Source: Rhodanobacteraceae bacterium | Lineage (GTDB): Bacteria; Pseudomonadota; Gammaproteobacteria; Xanthomonadales; Rhodanobacteraceae | Reading direction: 5' to 3' | Length of the DNA: 64,000 bases | NCBI GenBank assembly: GCA_009996615.1 | Contig: JAACZU010000004.1 | Coordinates: 1-64,000 of the forward strand | Position numbers and translations under genes: made by a program | The notes under the pieces: generated by a model | Databases searched by the model: none | What the model was told of the DNA's origin: nothing | The model's input: the letters and a program-made list of their open reading frames with translations, nothing else | Part shown: positions 48,104 through 58,410 of the stretch, piece after piece | Position numbering within the stretch: position 1 is the first letter of the stretch | How the letters are laid out: each line of letters opens with the position of its first letter

Positions 48104-51100
48104 AGTGCGGGCAGGCTTGACGCCGGCGGTTGCCGGCGCCGCCGCAGCCACTCCTGCAAGCGCTCGAAGTACAGGTAGATCACCGGCGTGATGTAGAGCG
48201 TCAGCAGCTGCGAGGTGATCAGGCCGCCGACCACGGCCAGGCCGAGCGGGCGGCGCGCGTCGGCGCCGGCGCCGATGCCGAGCGCGATCGGCAGCGTGCC
48301 CATCAGCGCGGCGAACGTGGTCATCATGATCGGGCGGAAGCGGATCACGCTGGCGTCGACGATCGCGTGCTCGGCGTCCTCGCCTTCGCGCTGCTTCTCC
48401 AGCGCGAAGTCGATCATCATGATCGCGTTCTTCTTGACGATGCCGATCAGCATGATCAGGCCGACCGCGCCGTACAGATCCAAGTCCTTGCCGAACAGCA
48501 TCAAGGTCAGCAGCGCGCCAAACACCGCGGTGGGCAGGCCGGACAGGATCGTCAGCGGATGGATGAAGCTCTCGTACAGGATGCCGAGCACGAGGTAGAT
48601 CACGAACACCGCCAGCACGAGCAGCATGCCCATGCCGGCGACCGATTCCTGGAACGACTGCGCGGTGCCCTGGAACGAGGTCATGATCGTGTCCGGCATG
48701 CGCAGCTGGGCGACGGTCTTCTCGACGCCGGCGACCGCCTCGCTGAGCGACAGGCCCGGCGCGAGGTTGAACGACACCGTCACCGCCGGCACCTGGCCCA
48801 AGTGGTTGATCGTGGCCGGGCCGACCGAGTGGCCGATCTTCGTCACCGCCGACAGCGGCACCAGTTGCGGCGGCGTGCCGGCCGTGGTCGTGGTCGTGGC
48901 CGCGGCGGGCGGCAGGGTCGGCGTCAGGTACAGCGAGGACAGCACGGCCGGATCGTTCTGGCGCGCCGGATCGACCTGCATCAGCACCCAGAACTGGTCC
49001 GAGGCGGTGTAGATCGTCGACACCTGCGCCGGGCCGAACGCGTTGTAGAGCGCGTTCTCGATCGCGTCCGGCGTGACGCCGTAGGCGGCCGCGGCGGCGC
49101 GGTCGATCGTGACGTCCAGTTGCGGATTGGCGATCAGCATGTCGCTGGCGACGTCGAGGAAGCCGGGCACCTTTGACAGCGCCGCGACCAGCCTGGGCGT
49201 CCACTCGAACAGGGTGGCGGTGTCGGTGTCCTGCAGCACGAACTGGTAGGTGCTGTTGGTCAGCTTGCCGCCGATGCGGATCAGCGGCAGGTTCTGCGGA
49301 AACGCCTGCAGGCCGGGGATGCCGGCGAGCTTCGGCCGCAGCTCCTGCACGACCGCGTCGGCGGACAGGCGCTCGTGCGGCGGCTTCAGGTTCACGATCA
49401 TGCGGCCGAGGTTGAGCGTCGAGCTGCTGCCGCCGGCGCCGACGAAGGCCATCACGTTGTCGACGTTCGGATCCTTGCGGATGATGTCCACCGCCTGGCG
49501 CTGCTTGGCCAGCATCGCGTCGAAGCCGATGTCCTGCGCCGCCTGCGTGAACACGAACAGCTGGCCGGTGTCGTCGTTGGGCAGGAAGCCCTTCGGCACG
49601 CGCGCGGCGAGCAGGCCGGTCGCGACCACCAGCGCGAAGAACACGACCAGCACGGCGAAGCGGTGGTGCACGCAGGCCAGCAGCGTGCGTCGGTAGAACG
49701 CCTGCGTCGCCTCGAACGCGCGCTCGCTGGCGCGGTACAGGCGGCCGTGCGCGCCGCCGTGCAAGGGCTTGAGCATGCGGCTGCACAGCATCGGCGTCAG
49801 GCTCAGCGAGACCAGGCCCGACACCAGGACGGCGGCGACGATGGTCACCGCGAACTCGCCGAGCAGGCGGCCGATGATGCCGCCCATGAACATTACCGGG
49901 ATGAACACCGCCGCCAGCGACAGCGTCATCGACACGATGGTGAAGCCGATCTCCTTGGCGCCGTCGAAGGTCGCGGTCAGGCGGTCCTTGCCCATCTCCA
50001 TGTGGCGCGCGATGTTCTCCAGCATCACGATCGCGTCGTCGACGACGAAACCGACCGACAGCGTCAGCGCCATCAGCGACAGGTTGTCGATCGAGAAGCC
50101 GAGCGCGTACATGACCGCGAACGTGCCGATGATCGACATCGGCAGCGCCAGCGACGGGATCAGCGTCGCGGACAGATTGCGCAGGAACACGAAGATCACC
50201 ATCACGACCAGCGCCAGCGCCAGCACGAGGCTGAACTTCACGTCGGCGACCGACTCGCGGATGCTCTGCGAGCGGTCGTAGATCACGCGCAGGTCGGCGC
50301 CGGCCGGCAGCGTGCGCTCGAACGCCGGCAGCATCGCGCGGATGTCCTCGACCACCTTGATCGTGTTCGTGCCGGGCTGCTTCTGGATCGCCAGCACGAC
50401 GCCGCGCTGGTCGTTGAGGAACGCACCGCCCTTGTCGTTCTGCACGCCGTCGTAGACGCGGCCGATGTCGCGCAGGTGCACCGGCGCGCCGTTCTGGTAG
50501 CTGACGATCAGGCCGCCGAACGCCTCGGCGTCCATCAGCTGGCCGTTGACGTTGACGTTGTAGACGCGGTTTGGCCCGTACAGCGTGCCGGTCGGCAGGT
50601 TGACGTTGCCCTTGCCGACCGCAGCGGCGACCGTGTCGATGCCGAGGCCGCGCCCGGCCAGCGCGTCCGGATCGAGGTCGATGCGCACGGCGTACTTCTG
50701 CGAGCCGTAGACGTTGACCTGGGCCACGCCGTCGACGGTCGAGATGCGCTGCGCCAGCGTGTTCTCGGCGAACTCGTTCAGCGTGGACAGGCGCAGCGTG
50801 GTCGAGGTGAACGCGATGTAGAAGATCGGCGCGTCGGCCGGGTTGACCTTGCGGAACGTCGGCGGCGTGGTCATCTGCGTCGGCAGCTGGCGCAGCGCGG
50901 CCGAGATCGCCGCCTGCACGTCCTGCGCGGCGGCGTCGATGTTGCGGTCGAGCGAGAACTGCAGCGTGATCGAGGTGCTGCCGAGCGAGCTGGTCGAGGT
51001 CATCGAATCGACCGCCGGGATCGTCGAGAACTGTTTCTCCAGCGGTGTCGCCACAGCCGAGGCCATCGTCTCCGGCGACGCGCCGGGCAGCGAGGCGGAC

Positions 51101-51240
51101 ACGCTGATGGTCGGGAAGTCGACGTTCGGCAGCGACGCGACCGGCAGCGCGCGGTAGCCGATGATGCCGAACACGAGGATGCCGACCATGACCAGCGTGG
51201 TCATGACCGGGCGTCGCACGAACAGCGCGGAAACGTTCAC
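48100..51240 (-). CDS. RND multidrug efflux transporter, HAE1 family (MdtB/MdtC-like)
   Basis: The 1046-residue inner-membrane pump uses proton motive force to export drugs or toxic compounds. It starts at GTG 51240 ([20 protein letters not shown]). It has 12 membrane helices in two repeats with large periplasmic loops. The proton relay is in [16 protein letters not shown], a pair of Asp residues in helix 4, and [22 protein letters not shown] marks helices 10-11. Sequence style is closest to the MdtB/MdtC group. It overlaps the adaptor gene by 4 nt. No outer-membrane channel gene is present in the window. The TAG stop lies in a family A REP. Confidence 0.94.
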   Translation of the reverse strand: MNVSALFVRRPVMTTLVMVGILVFGIIGYRALPVASLPNVDFPTISVSASLPGASPETMASAVATPLEKQFSTIPAVDSMTSTSSLGSTSITLQFSLDRNIDAAAQDVQAAISAALRQLPTQMTTPPTFRKVNPADAPIFYIAFTSTTLRLSTLNEFAENTLAQRISTVDGVAQVNVYGSQKYAVRIDLDPDALAGRGLGIDTVAAAVGKGNVNLPTGTLYGPNRVYNVNVNGQLMDAEAFGGLIVSYQNGAPVHLRDIGRVYDGVQNDKGGAFLNDQRGVVLAIQKQPGTNTIKVVEDIRAMLPAFERTLPAGADLRVIYDRSQSIRESVADVKFSLVLALALVVMVIFVFLRNLSATLIPSLALPMSIIGTFAVMYALGFSIDNLSLMALTLSVGFVVDDAIVMLENIARHMEMGKDRLTATFDGAKEIGFTIVSMTLSLAAVFIPVMFMGGIIGRLLGEFAVTIVAAVLVSGLVSLSLTPMLCSRMLKPLHGGAHGRLYRASERAFEATQAFYRRTLLACVHHRFAVLVVFFALVVATGLLAARVPKGFLPNDDTGQLFVFTQAAQDIGFDAMLAKQRQAVDIIRKDPNVDNVMAFVGAGGSSSTLNLGRMIVNLKPPHERLSADAVVQELRPKLAGIPGLQAFPQNLPLIRIGGKLTNSTYQFVLQDTDTATLFEWTPRLVAALSKVPGFLDVASDMLIANPQLDVTIDRAAAAAYGVTPDAIENALYNAFGPAQVSTIYTASDQFWVLMQVDPARQNDPAVLSSLYLTPTLPPAAATTTTTAGTPPQLVPLSAVTKIGHSVGPATINHLGQVPAVTVSFNLAPGLSLSEAVAGVEKTVAQLRMPDTIMTSFQGTAQSFQESVAGMGMLLVLAVFVIYLVLGILYESFIHPLTILSGLPTAVFGALLTLMLFGKDLDLYGAVGLIMLIGIVKKNAIMMIDFALEKQREGEDAEHAIVDASVIRFRPIMMTTFAALMGTLPIALGIGAGADARRPLGLAVVGGLITSQLLTLYITPVIYLYFERLQEWLRRRRQPPASSLPAL

Positions 51241-52379
51241 GGCCCGCCTTCCGACACCTGCGCGTGGGGCGCGCCCGCCGCGCCGGTTTCGATCCGCAGC
51301 GGCGCGCCATCGGTCAGGCGCGACTGGCCGTCAAGCACGACCGTTTCGCCGGCGGCCAGGCCGCTGCCGATCACGGCCTCGCCGCCGACCACGCGCGCGA
51401 CCGTCACGCGGCGCTGCTCGGCGTGGTGGTCGGGCTTGACCACGAATACGTAGTTGCCGTCGGGGCCGTTCTGCACCGCTCGGTCCGGCAGCACGACCGC
51501 GTTCGCATCGTGGCCCAGGGTCAGGCGCACGCTGACCAGCTGGCCCGGCCACAGCACGTGCTCGGGATTGGCGAACTGCGCGCGCAGCTTGATCGTGCCG
51601 GTGGTCGTGTCGACCGCGTTGTCGACGAACGCGACCTGGCCGTCGACCGGCTTGGCGACGCCGGCGATCGTCGCGCTGACCGGCAGCGGCGCGTCCTGCT
51701 GCGCACTCAGCACGGCGCCGAGCAGCGCGCCGGGCAGCGCGAAGTTCACATAGATCGGCTCGATCTGGTTGATCACGACCAGCGGGTTGGTGTCGTTCGC
51801 CTTCACCACGTTGCCCGGCTGGATCAGGATGCGCCCGATGCGGCCGGCCAGCGACGCGCGGATCTCGGTGTAGCCGAGCGTGACCTTGGCCGCGGCGACG
51901 TTGGCCTCGTCGACCTTCACGCTGGCCGCGGCCGCCTCCATGTTGGTGCGGTATTGCTCCATCTGGTCGGCCGAGATGTAGCCCTTCGCCGCGACCGGTG
52001 CGTAGCGCTGCACCTGCGAGCGCGCCTGCGTCAGCGTGGCCTGGTCCTTGGCCAGCGCCGCCTCGACCTGGCGCAGCGCGGCCTCGGCCGGGCGCGGATC
52101 GATGCGGAACAGCAACTGGCCGGCCGTGACGTCGGCGCCATCCTTGACGAACGACTGCAGCAGCTGGCCGTCGACCAGCGACTTCACCGCCACGGAGTTG
52201 ATCGCCTCGACGCTGCCGACCGCGCTCGCCAGCACCGGCATGTCGCGTGTGGCCACCTGCACCACGGTCACCGGCACGGCCGGCGCGAGCGGCGGCGCCG
52301 GCGCGCGCGAACAGGCCGCGAGCGCGGACAGGACCGCGGCGAGGGCAACGATGGGGAATGGCGACGACAGGCCTCTCAT
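51237..52379 (-). CDS. RND efflux periplasmic adaptor (membrane fusion protein), lipoprotein
   Basis: The 380-residue adaptor links the RND pump to an outer-membrane channel. The signal ends in the lipobox LSALAAC, so Cys23 is probably lipidated. Following it are a barrel-sandwich half ([20 protein letters not shown]), an alpha-helical hairpin (about 95-165), [20 protein letters not shown], which closes the lipoyl domain, and a beta-barrel with [17 protein letters not shown] 52379 starts the pump operon, divergent from mfd across 200 bp. No regulator gene is adjacent. Confidence 0.94.
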   Translation of the reverse strand: MRGLSSPFPIVALAAVLSALAACSRAPAPPLAPAVPVTVVQVATRDMPVLASAVGSVEAINSVAVKSLVDGQLLQSFVKDGADVTAGQLLFRIDPRPAEAALRQVEAALAKDQATLTQARSQVQRYAPVAAKGYISADQMEQYRTNMEAAAASVKVDEANVAAAKVTLGYTEIRASLAGRIGRILIQPGNVVKANDTNPLVVINQIEPIYVNFALPGALLGAVLSAQQDAPLPVSATIAGVAKPVDGQVAFVDNAVDTTTGTIKLRAQFANPEHVLWPGQLVSVRLTLGHDANAVVLPDRAVQNGPDGNYVFVVKPDHHAEQRRVTVARVVGGEAVIGSGLAAGETVVLDGQSRLTDGAPLRIETGAAGAPHAQVSEGGP

Positions 52380-52510
52380 GGGCTCCCTGCAGGGTTCGAT
52401 CCGACCACTATTGTGACCGAGCGCGCTTGCAACTGTTCGCCGCGCGGGCCGTAAACGTCAGGTAAAGGCGTGCCATGACCAACGGCCTACCGCGCGCAAA
52501 TCGCCGCCGC

Positions 52511-52516
52511 TAAACT
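52511..52516 (+). promoter_or_regulatory. Candidate -10 element of mfd
   Basis: TAAACT in the context GCTAAACTGCCC resembles the GCTACACTGCCC element before the phospholipase D-like gene. It would give an mfd leader of roughly 57 nt. The -35 is weak. Confidence 0.4.
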
Positions 52517-52579
52517 GCCCGCCCGGCGTCCGGGCCGCCGCCTCGCTGCGGCCGGACCCGCTCCCATCAGTCCGCCCGC

Positions 52580-55500
52580 ATGCCCTCGTCCCTGCTTACC
52601 GCCCCCCTGCCCTCCTCGCCACGGCAGCGCCGCTACTGGGTTGCGCCGCACGGCAGCGCGCTCGCGCTGGCGCTGGCGGAAACCGGCCGCGCCTGCAACG
52701 GCGTCGTCGTCGCGATCACGCACGACACGCACGCGGCGCACGCGCTGGAGGCCGAGCTGGCGGTGTTCGCCGGCGGCGAGCTGGAGGTGCTGCAGTTCCC
52801 GGACTGGGAGACACTGCCCTACGACCTGTTCGCGCCTCACCCGGACATCGTCTCGCAGCGCATCGCCACGCTGTACCGGCTGCCGGCGCTCAAGCGCGGC
52901 GTGCTGGTCGTGCCGGTCGCCACGCTGATGCAGCGCATCTCGCCGCGCAGCTACGTGGCCGGCGCCGGCCTCGTGCTGGAGCGGAAGCAGAAGCTCGACC
53001 TCGCCGGCGAGCAGCGCCGGCTGGAGGCAGCCGGTTACCGCAACGTGCCGCAGGTGGCCGAGCCGGGCGACTTCGCCGTGCGCGGCGCGCTGCTGGACAT
53101 CTTCCCGATGGGCAGCGGCGAGCCGTACCGGATCGAGCTGTTCGACGACGAGATCGAGTCGATCCGCACGTTCGACCCGGACACGCAGCGCTCCGAGCAC
53201 AAGGTCGATGCGGTGCGCCTGCTGCCCGGGCGCGAGTTCCCGCTGACCGACGAGTCGGCCAAGGCATTCCGCAACACGCTGCGCGAGCGCTTCCCGATCG
53301 ACCCGCGCCGCTGCCCGCTGTACCAGGACATCAAGGAAGGCGTGACGCCGGCCGGCATCGAGTACTACCTGCCGCTGTTCTTCGAGCGCACCGAGACGCT
53401 GTTCGACTACCTGCCGAAGGACGCGCTGTTCGTGCTCGGCGAAGGCGTGCTCGACGCGGCCGAAGCGTTCTGGAGCAACACGTCCGAGCGCTACGGCCAG
53501 CGCGCGCACGACGTCGAGCGGCCGATCCTGCCGCCGGCCGAGCTGTACCTGCCACCGCAGCAGCTGCGCGAGCGGCTGAACGATGCGCTGCGCATCGACG
53601 TCGTCGCCAAGGGCACGGAGCATTCCGTCGAGCTCGGCACGCAGCCGGCGCCGAGCCTGCCGCTCGCGCGCAAGGGCGAGGCGCCGGCCGAGGAGCTCAA
53701 GCGCTTCCTCGCCGCCTATCCCGGCTGCGTGCTGGTCGCGGCCGATTCGGCCGGCCGGCGCGAAGCGCTGATCGAGCAGCTGGCGACCGCGCACCTGCGC
53801 CCGGCGACCGTCGCGTCGTGGCAGGAGTTCGCGTCCGTTCCGGTCACGCGCTTTGCGATCACCGTAGCCGCGCTCGAGCAGGGCTTCGCGCTGACCGAGC
53901 CGGCGCTGACCGTGCTGACCGAGCGCGAGCTGCTCGGCGAGCGCGCGCAGCAGACGCGCCGGCGCAAGCGCGCCGCGCGCGATCCGGAAGCGGTGCTGCG
54001 CGACCTGTCGGAACTGTCGATCGGCGCGCCGATCGTGCACATCGACCATGGCGTGGGCCGCTACCAGGGCCTGACCAAGCTCGACGTCGGCGGCGAAAGC
54101 GCCGAGTTCCTCGCGATCGAATACGCCAAAGGCGACAAGCTGTACGTGCCGGTCGCGCAGTTGCACCTGGTCTCGCGCTACTCCGGCACGGCGCCGGAAC
54201 TGGCGCCGCTGCACGCGCTCGGCGGCGACGCGTGGGAGCGCGCGAAGAAGAAGGCGGCCGAAAAGGTGCGCGACGTCGCCGCCGAGCTGCTCGCGATCTA
54301 CGCGCAGCGCGAGGCGCGCCAAGGCATCGCGCTGCCGGTCGACCGCGAGCTGGCCGAGCAGTTCGCCGCCACCTTCCCGTTCGAGGAAACGCCCGACCAG
54401 GCCACCGCGATCGCCGCGGTGATCGACGACCTCGCCTCCGGCAAGCCGATGGACCGCGTGGTCTGCGGCGACGTCGGCTTCGGCAAGACCGAGGTCGCGC
54501 TGCGCGCCGCGTTCGTCGCCGCCACCGCCGGCAAGCAGGTCGCCGTGCTCGCGCCGACCACGCTGCTCGCGCAGCAGCACTACCAGAACTTCCGCGACCG
54601 CTTCGCCGACTGGCCGATCAAGGTCGAGGTGCTGTCGCGCTTCAAGTCGAAGAAGGAGATCGCCGAGGCGCTCGACAAGCTCGCCGACGGCCAGATCGAC
54701 GTGATGATCGGCACGCACAAGCTGCTGCAGCCGGACGTCAAGTTCAGGGACCTCGGCCTCGTCATCGTCGACGAGGAGCAGCGCTTCGGCGTGCGCCAGA
54801 AGGAGCAGCTCAAGAAGCTGCGCGCCGAGGTCGACCTGCTCACGCTGACCGCAACGCCGATCCCGCGCACGCTGAACATGGCGATGGCCGGCCTGCGCGA
54901 CCTGTCGATCATCGCCACGCCACCGGCGCACCGCATGGCGGTCAAGACCTTCATCGGCCAGTACGACCCGGCGCTGATCCGCGAGGCGCTGCAGCGCGAG
55001 CTGGCGCGCGGCGGCCAGGTGTACTTCCTGCACAACGAGGTCGACACGATCGAGAAGACCGCGCGCGAGCTCGGCGAGCTGATGCCCGAGGCGCGCATCC
55101 GCTTCGCGCACGGCCAGATGCCGGACAAGGAGCTCGAGCAGATCATGCTCGACTTCTATCGCCAGCGCTTCAACGTGCTGGTCGCGACGACGATCATCGA
55201 GTCCGGCATCGACGTGCCGAGCGCGAACACGATCATCATCAACCGCGCCGACCGCTTCGGCCTGGCCCAGCTGCACCAGCTGCGCGGTCGCGTCGGCCGC
55301 TCGCACCACCGCGCCTACGCCTACCTGATCATCCCGGACGGCCGCTCGATCACCGCCGACGCGGAGAAGCGCCTCGAAGCGCTCGCCTCGCTGGAGGAAC
55401 TCGGCGCCGGCTTCACGCTGGCCACGCACGACCTGGAGATCCGCGGCGCCGGCGAGCTGCTCGGCGAGGAACAGTCCGGCCAGATCGAGGAGGTCGGCTT

Positions 55501-56032
55501 CTCGCTCTACACCGAGATGCTCGACCGCGCCGTGCGCGCACTCAAGCAGGGCAAGGTGCCGGACTTCGACCTGACCTCCGAGCACGAGGCCGAGGTCGAG
55601 CTGCACCTGCCGGCGCTGATCCCGGACGACTACCTGCCCGACGTGAACACGCGTCTGACGCTGTACAAGCGCATCGCCAGCGCGCGCAACGCGGACGAGC
55701 TGCGCGAGCTGCAGGTCGAGATGGTCGATCGCTTCGGCCTCCTGCCCGACCCGGTCAAGCACCTGTTCGCGGTAACCACGCTCAAGCTCGCCGCGACGCC
55801 GCTCGGCATCCGCAAGCTCGAGGTCGGCGCCAACGGCGGCCGCGTGATCTTCCGCCCCAAGCCCGCGATCGAGCCGATCACCGTGATCCGCCTGATCCAG
55901 TCGCAACCGCGCGTGTTCGCGCTCGACGGCCAGGACAAGCTGAAGTTCAAGATGCCGCTCGAAGGCGCCAGCGAACGCCTGCGCGCGGCGAACGACCTGC
56001 TCGCCACGCTCGGTGCGCGCGTGGCGGCGTGA
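52580..56032 (+). CDS. mfd: Transcription-repair coupling factor Mfd
   Basis: Mfd removes RNA polymerase stalled at DNA lesions and recruits UvrA. The 1150-residue protein has the full domain order. A UvrB-like module (about 15-330) comes first. Next is the CarD-like RNA-polymerase interaction domain (about 480-540; IVHIDHGVGRYQGL). The RecG-type translocase follows (about 600-960), with Walker A GDVGFGKTE, Walker B DEEQRFG, LTLTATPIPRTL and QLRGRVGRSHHRAYAYL. The C-terminal TRCF/D7 domain ends the protein. ATG 52580 (MPSSLLTAPLPSS) is the start by fit to the family. Confidence 0.97.
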   Translation: MPSSLLTAPLPSSPRQRRYWVAPHGSALALALAETGRACNGVVVAITHDTHAAHALEAELAVFAGGELEVLQFPDWETLPYDLFAPHPDIVSQRIATLYRLPALKRGVLVVPVATLMQRISPRSYVAGAGLVLERKQKLDLAGEQRRLEAAGYRNVPQVAEPGDFAVRGALLDIFPMGSGEPYRIELFDDEIESIRTFDPDTQRSEHKVDAVRLLPGREFPLTDESAKAFRNTLRERFPIDPRRCPLYQDIKEGVTPAGIEYYLPLFFERTETLFDYLPKDALFVLGEGVLDAAEAFWSNTSERYGQRAHDVERPILPPAELYLPPQQLRERLNDALRIDVVAKGTEHSVELGTQPAPSLPLARKGEAPAEELKRFLAAYPGCVLVAADSAGRREALIEQLATAHLRPATVASWQEFASVPVTRFAITVAALEQGFALTEPALTVLTERELLGERAQQTRRRKRAARDPEAVLRDLSELSIGAPIVHIDHGVGRYQGLTKLDVGGESAEFLAIEYAKGDKLYVPVAQLHLVSRYSGTAPELAPLHALGGDAWERAKKKAAEKVRDVAAELLAIYAQREARQGIALPVDRELAEQFAATFPFEETPDQATAIAAVIDDLASGKPMDRVVCGDVGFGKTEVALRAAFVAATAGKQVAVLAPTTLLAQQHYQNFRDRFADWPIKVEVLSRFKSKKEIAEALDKLADGQIDVMIGTHKLLQPDVKFRDLGLVIVDEEQRFGVRQKEQLKKLRAEVDLLTLTATPIPRTLNMAMAGLRDLSIIATPPAHRMAVKTFIGQYDPALIREALQRELARGGQVYFLHNEVDTIEKTARELGELMPEARIRFAHGQMPDKELEQIMLDFYRQRFNVLVATTIIESGIDVPSANTIIINRADRFGLAQLHQLRGRVGRSHHRAYAYLIIPDGRSITADAEKRLEALASLEELGAGFTLATHDLEIRGAGELLGEEQSGQIEEVGFSLYTEMLDRAVRALKQGKVPDFDLTSEHEAEVELHLPALIPDDYLPDVNTRLTLYKRIASARNADELRELQVEMVDRFGLLPDPVKHLFAVTTLKLAATPLGIRKLEVGANGGRVIFRPKPAIEPITVIRLIQSQPRVFALDGQDKLKFKMPLEGASERLRAANDLLATLGARVAA

Positions 56033-56107
56033 GGGATCGCACGTCGAATCGATCCTGAGTCGAGTGCTCGTACCACGGCGGGTTTGCCGATTCTTGAGCG
56101 GCATGGC

Positions 56108-56113
56108 TAGACT
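56108..56113 (+). promoter_or_regulatory. -10 element placed for a leaderless mRNA (DUF4160 gene)
   Basis: TAGACT in the context GCTAGACTGGGCC ends 5 nt before ATG 56119. TTGCCG lies 18 bp upstream as a plausible -35. No Shine-Dalgarno is present. Confidence 0.5.
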
Positions 56114-56118
56114 GGGCC

Positions 56119-56368
56119 ATGCCGGTCATCTTCCGCTACGAGGGCTTCCGGTTTTTCTTCTACCCCAACGAAGGCAGCCCGCGCGAGCCGGTGCATGTCC
56201 GTGGAAAAGGGCGACGTGGAAGCGAAGTTCTGGCTGCGCCCGGATGTACGCATTGCCTACAACGACGGCTTCAATTCAAAGACGCTGAACGATCTGCTCC
56301 CCATCGTGGAGCAGCATCGCGACCAGATCGAGAGGGCCTGGAATGAATTCTTCGGTGAAGGCCAGTAA
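56119..56368 (+). pseudogene. DUF4160 family gene with a frameshift
   Basis: The first 27 codons read MPVIFRYEGFRFFFYPNEGS and then REPVHV, a standard DUF4160 start. The family sequence resumes in the +1 frame from GTG 56201 as VEKGDVEAKFWLRPDVRIAY and ends at TAA 56366-56368 with RAWNEFFGEGQ. The break is at CATGTCCGTGGA (56194-56205), where a two-base loss from a CGCG run would explain the shift. Small DUF4160 proteins are usually encoded just before DUF2442, as here, and the pair is suspected to be a toxin-antitoxin-like unit. A sequencing error or a second start at GTG 56201 cannot be excluded. Confidence 0.75.
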
Positions 56369-56597
56369 CGTTCGCTTCGACCACGACAACATGTGGGTCG
56401 AACTGTCCGACGGTCGCACCTTGGGCGTGCCGCTGGCTTGGTTCCCGCGCCTGCTGCACGCCCCGGCGGCACAGCGCGAGGCGCTGCGCATCAGTTCACG
56501 CGGGCTGCACTGGGACGCGCTCGACGAGGACATCTCGATCGCCGGACTGCTCGCCGGACTCGGTGATCTGGACCGCCATCGTCCTGTCGCCGCCTGA
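56343..56597 (+). CDS. DUF2442 domain protein
   Basis: The 84-residue protein has the DUF2442 pattern: VRFDHDNMWVELSDGRTLGVPLAWFPRLLHA, then a short helix (QREALRI) and GLHWDALDEDISIAGLLAG. It overlaps the end of the frameshifted DUF4160 gene by 26 bp. The pair is a common small two-gene unit of unknown function. This reading frame is intact. Confidence 0.9.
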   Translation: MNSSVKASNVRFDHDNMWVELSDGRTLGVPLAWFPRLLHAPAAQREALRISSRGLHWDALDEDISIAGLLAGLGDLDRHRPVAA

Positions 56598-56733
56598 CCC
56601 CGGCACACGTCGCCTCTCGCCCTCGCAGCGAGAAACATCGCACCAGCCGCACCCGCGCCGACATTGCATCCGGCGCCGCCGCCCCCATACACCGGCCGCG
56701 GCGGGATGTGCGCCGCGCGGCCCTGATCAAACC

Positions 56734-57609
56734 ATGACGATGTCCGACGATTTCCTGCACCGCTTCCAGCTCGAACGCGCCGGCGTACGCGGCGCGCTGG
56801 TACGCCTGGACCACAGCTGGCAGCGCGTGCGCGCCAACGGCGACTACAGCGGGCCGCTGGCCGAGCTGCTCGGCCAGACCTTGGCCGCCAGCGCGCTGTT
56901 CACCAGCTCGATCAAGTTCGACGGCCGCCTGTCGATCCATCTGCGCGACAGCGGCGCGCTGCGCCTGCTGTTCGCCGACTGCACGCACGACGGCCAGCTG
57001 CGCGGCATCGCGCGCTGGCACGGGCCGCTGCCGCAGGCGCCGGTGCAGCTCGAAGCGGGCGCGCGCCTGGCCATCACGATCGAGAACGCGGTTACCGACA
57101 CGCGCTACCAGGGCCTGGTGCCGGTCGAGGGCGATGCGCTGGCGCATGCGTTCGAAGGCTACTTCGCGCGCTCCGAGCAGTTGCCGACGCGCATCGTGCT
57201 GGCTGCTGCGGGCGACCGCTGCGGCGGCCTGATGCTGCAGCAGATCGCCAGCGCCGGCGGCGCGGCGATGGGCGATGCCGATGGCTGGAACCGCGTCGGC
57301 CACCTGCTCGCCACGCTGACCGACGAGGAGCTGCTCGGCCTGCCGCCGGAACAGGTGCTGCTGCGCCTGTTCCACGAGGAAGGCGTGCGCCTGCAACCGG
57401 CGCAGCCGCTCGCGTTCGGCTGCACGTGCTCGCTGACGCGGGTCGAGGACATGCTGCGCGCGCTCGGCCGCGCCGAGAGCGAGGCGGCGCTCGCCGAGCA
57501 GGGCTCGGTCGACGTCAACTGCGAGTTCTGCAACCGCCGCTACGTGCTCGACGAGGCCGACATCGCCGCGCTGTTCGAGGCCGAACCGCCGGCCGCGACG
57601 CGCCACTGA
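56734..57609 (+). CDS. hslO: Redox-regulated chaperone Hsp33
   Basis: Hsp33 is a holdase activated by oxidation and unfolding. The 291-residue protein has the N-terminal core (HRFQLERAGVRGALVRLD, LGQTLAASALFTSSIKFDG) and the C-terminal zinc switch with four Cys in FGCTCSLTRVEDM and VNCEFCNRRYVLDEADI (CxC and CxxC). All four zinc ligands are present. ATG 56734 is the start by family fit. A longer in-frame extension overlaps the DUF2442 gene and is not supported. Confidence 0.96.
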   Translation: MTMSDDFLHRFQLERAGVRGALVRLDHSWQRVRANGDYSGPLAELLGQTLAASALFTSSIKFDGRLSIHLRDSGALRLLFADCTHDGQLRGIARWHGPLPQAPVQLEAGARLAITIENAVTDTRYQGLVPVEGDALAHAFEGYFARSEQLPTRIVLAAAGDRCGGLMLQQIASAGGAAMGDADGWNRVGHLLATLTDEELLGLPPEQVLLRLFHEEGVRLQPAQPLAFGCTCSLTRVEDMLRALGRAESEAALAEQGSVDVNCEFCNRRYVLDEADIAALFEAEPPAATRH

Positions 57610-57625
57610 GCGGATCCGGCGCACC

Positions 57626-58117
57626 GTGCACGCGCGCGCCCGCGAGCTGATCACCGCCCTCGGCCTCGTTGCCCATCCCGAGGGCGGCCACTACCGCCGC
57701 GTGCACGCGTCCGAGCTGCAGGTGCGGCTGGCCGGCAGCGGGCACGAGCGCGCCGCGCTGAGCGCGATCCATTTCCTGCTCGCCGCCGGCGAGGTCAGCC
57801 GCTGGCATCGCGTCGACGCCGACGAGGCCTGGCACCACGCCGAGGGCGATCCGCTCGAACTGTTCGTGTTCGAGCCGGCCTCGCGCCGGCTCGATCGCCA
57901 CCTGCTCGGCCGCTTCGACGCGGCGACCGGCGCGACGCCGCTGGTCGTCGTGCCGGCGCACGCCTGGCAGGCCGCGCGCCCGCTCGGGGCCTACACGCTC
58001 GTCGGCTGCAGCGTCGGCCCCGGCTTCGAATTCGCCGGCTTCGCGCTGCTGGACGACGCGCCGGAAGTGACCGCGCTGCTCGCCGAGCGCGCGCCGGAGC
58101 TTGCGGCACTGGTTTGA
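57626..58117 (+). CDS. DUF985 family cupin-like protein
   Basis: The 163-residue protein starts at GTG 57626, 16 bp after hslO. It has the DUF985 cupin signature LGLVAHPEGGHYRRVH, AIHFLLAAGEVSRWHRVDADEAWHHAEGD, with His residues that could bind metal, and VVPAHAWQAARPLGAYTLVGCSVGPGFEF. The biochemical role is not established for this family. It is probably cotranscribed with hslO. Confidence 0.9.
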   Translation: MHARARELITALGLVAHPEGGHYRRVHASELQVRLAGSGHERAALSAIHFLLAAGEVSRWHRVDADEAWHHAEGDPLELFVFEPASRRLDRHLLGRFDAATGATPLVVVPAHAWQAARPLGAYTLVGCSVGPGFEFAGFALLDDAPEVTALLAERAPELAALV

Positions 58118-58168
58118 TTGCGGCGCAGCGCGCTGACACAGGCGACGCGAAAGCATCCCCGGCATTGG

Positions 58169-58307
58169 CGTCATGCCCGCGAACGCGGGCATCCATGGTG
58201 CTTCGAAGGGGTGCAATCAGATGGCTTGCTCGCTGCGCTCGCCCCTGCGGGGCCGCCCTTCGGGCGTTCTGCGCGCTTGCGCTGGTCCCGCGTTCGCGGG
58301 AATGACG
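58169..58307. repeat. MITE-like element bounded by inverted palindromic repeats
   Basis: The left end reads CGTCATGCCCGCGAACGCG (from 58169) and the right end reads the near-complement, ending GCGGGAATGACG at 58307. About 100 bp of further GC-rich palindromes lie inside. No open frame is credible. The element fills the 293 bp gap before the MAPEG gene. Confidence 0.65.
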
Positions 58308-58410
58308 TCTTCCTTTCGAGTTCGGAACCTGACGGCGTCAGGTTCCAGTAAGCACGCCGCCGCGCTACGGTTATGCGCACCACCACCACCCCGTGCGCCA
58401 GGGAGTTCCC

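Noticed and set aside
52487..56104. A 1205-codon minus-strand frame antisense to mfd.
   Set aside because: It is a shadow of mfd, which is complete and unmistakable on the plus strand.
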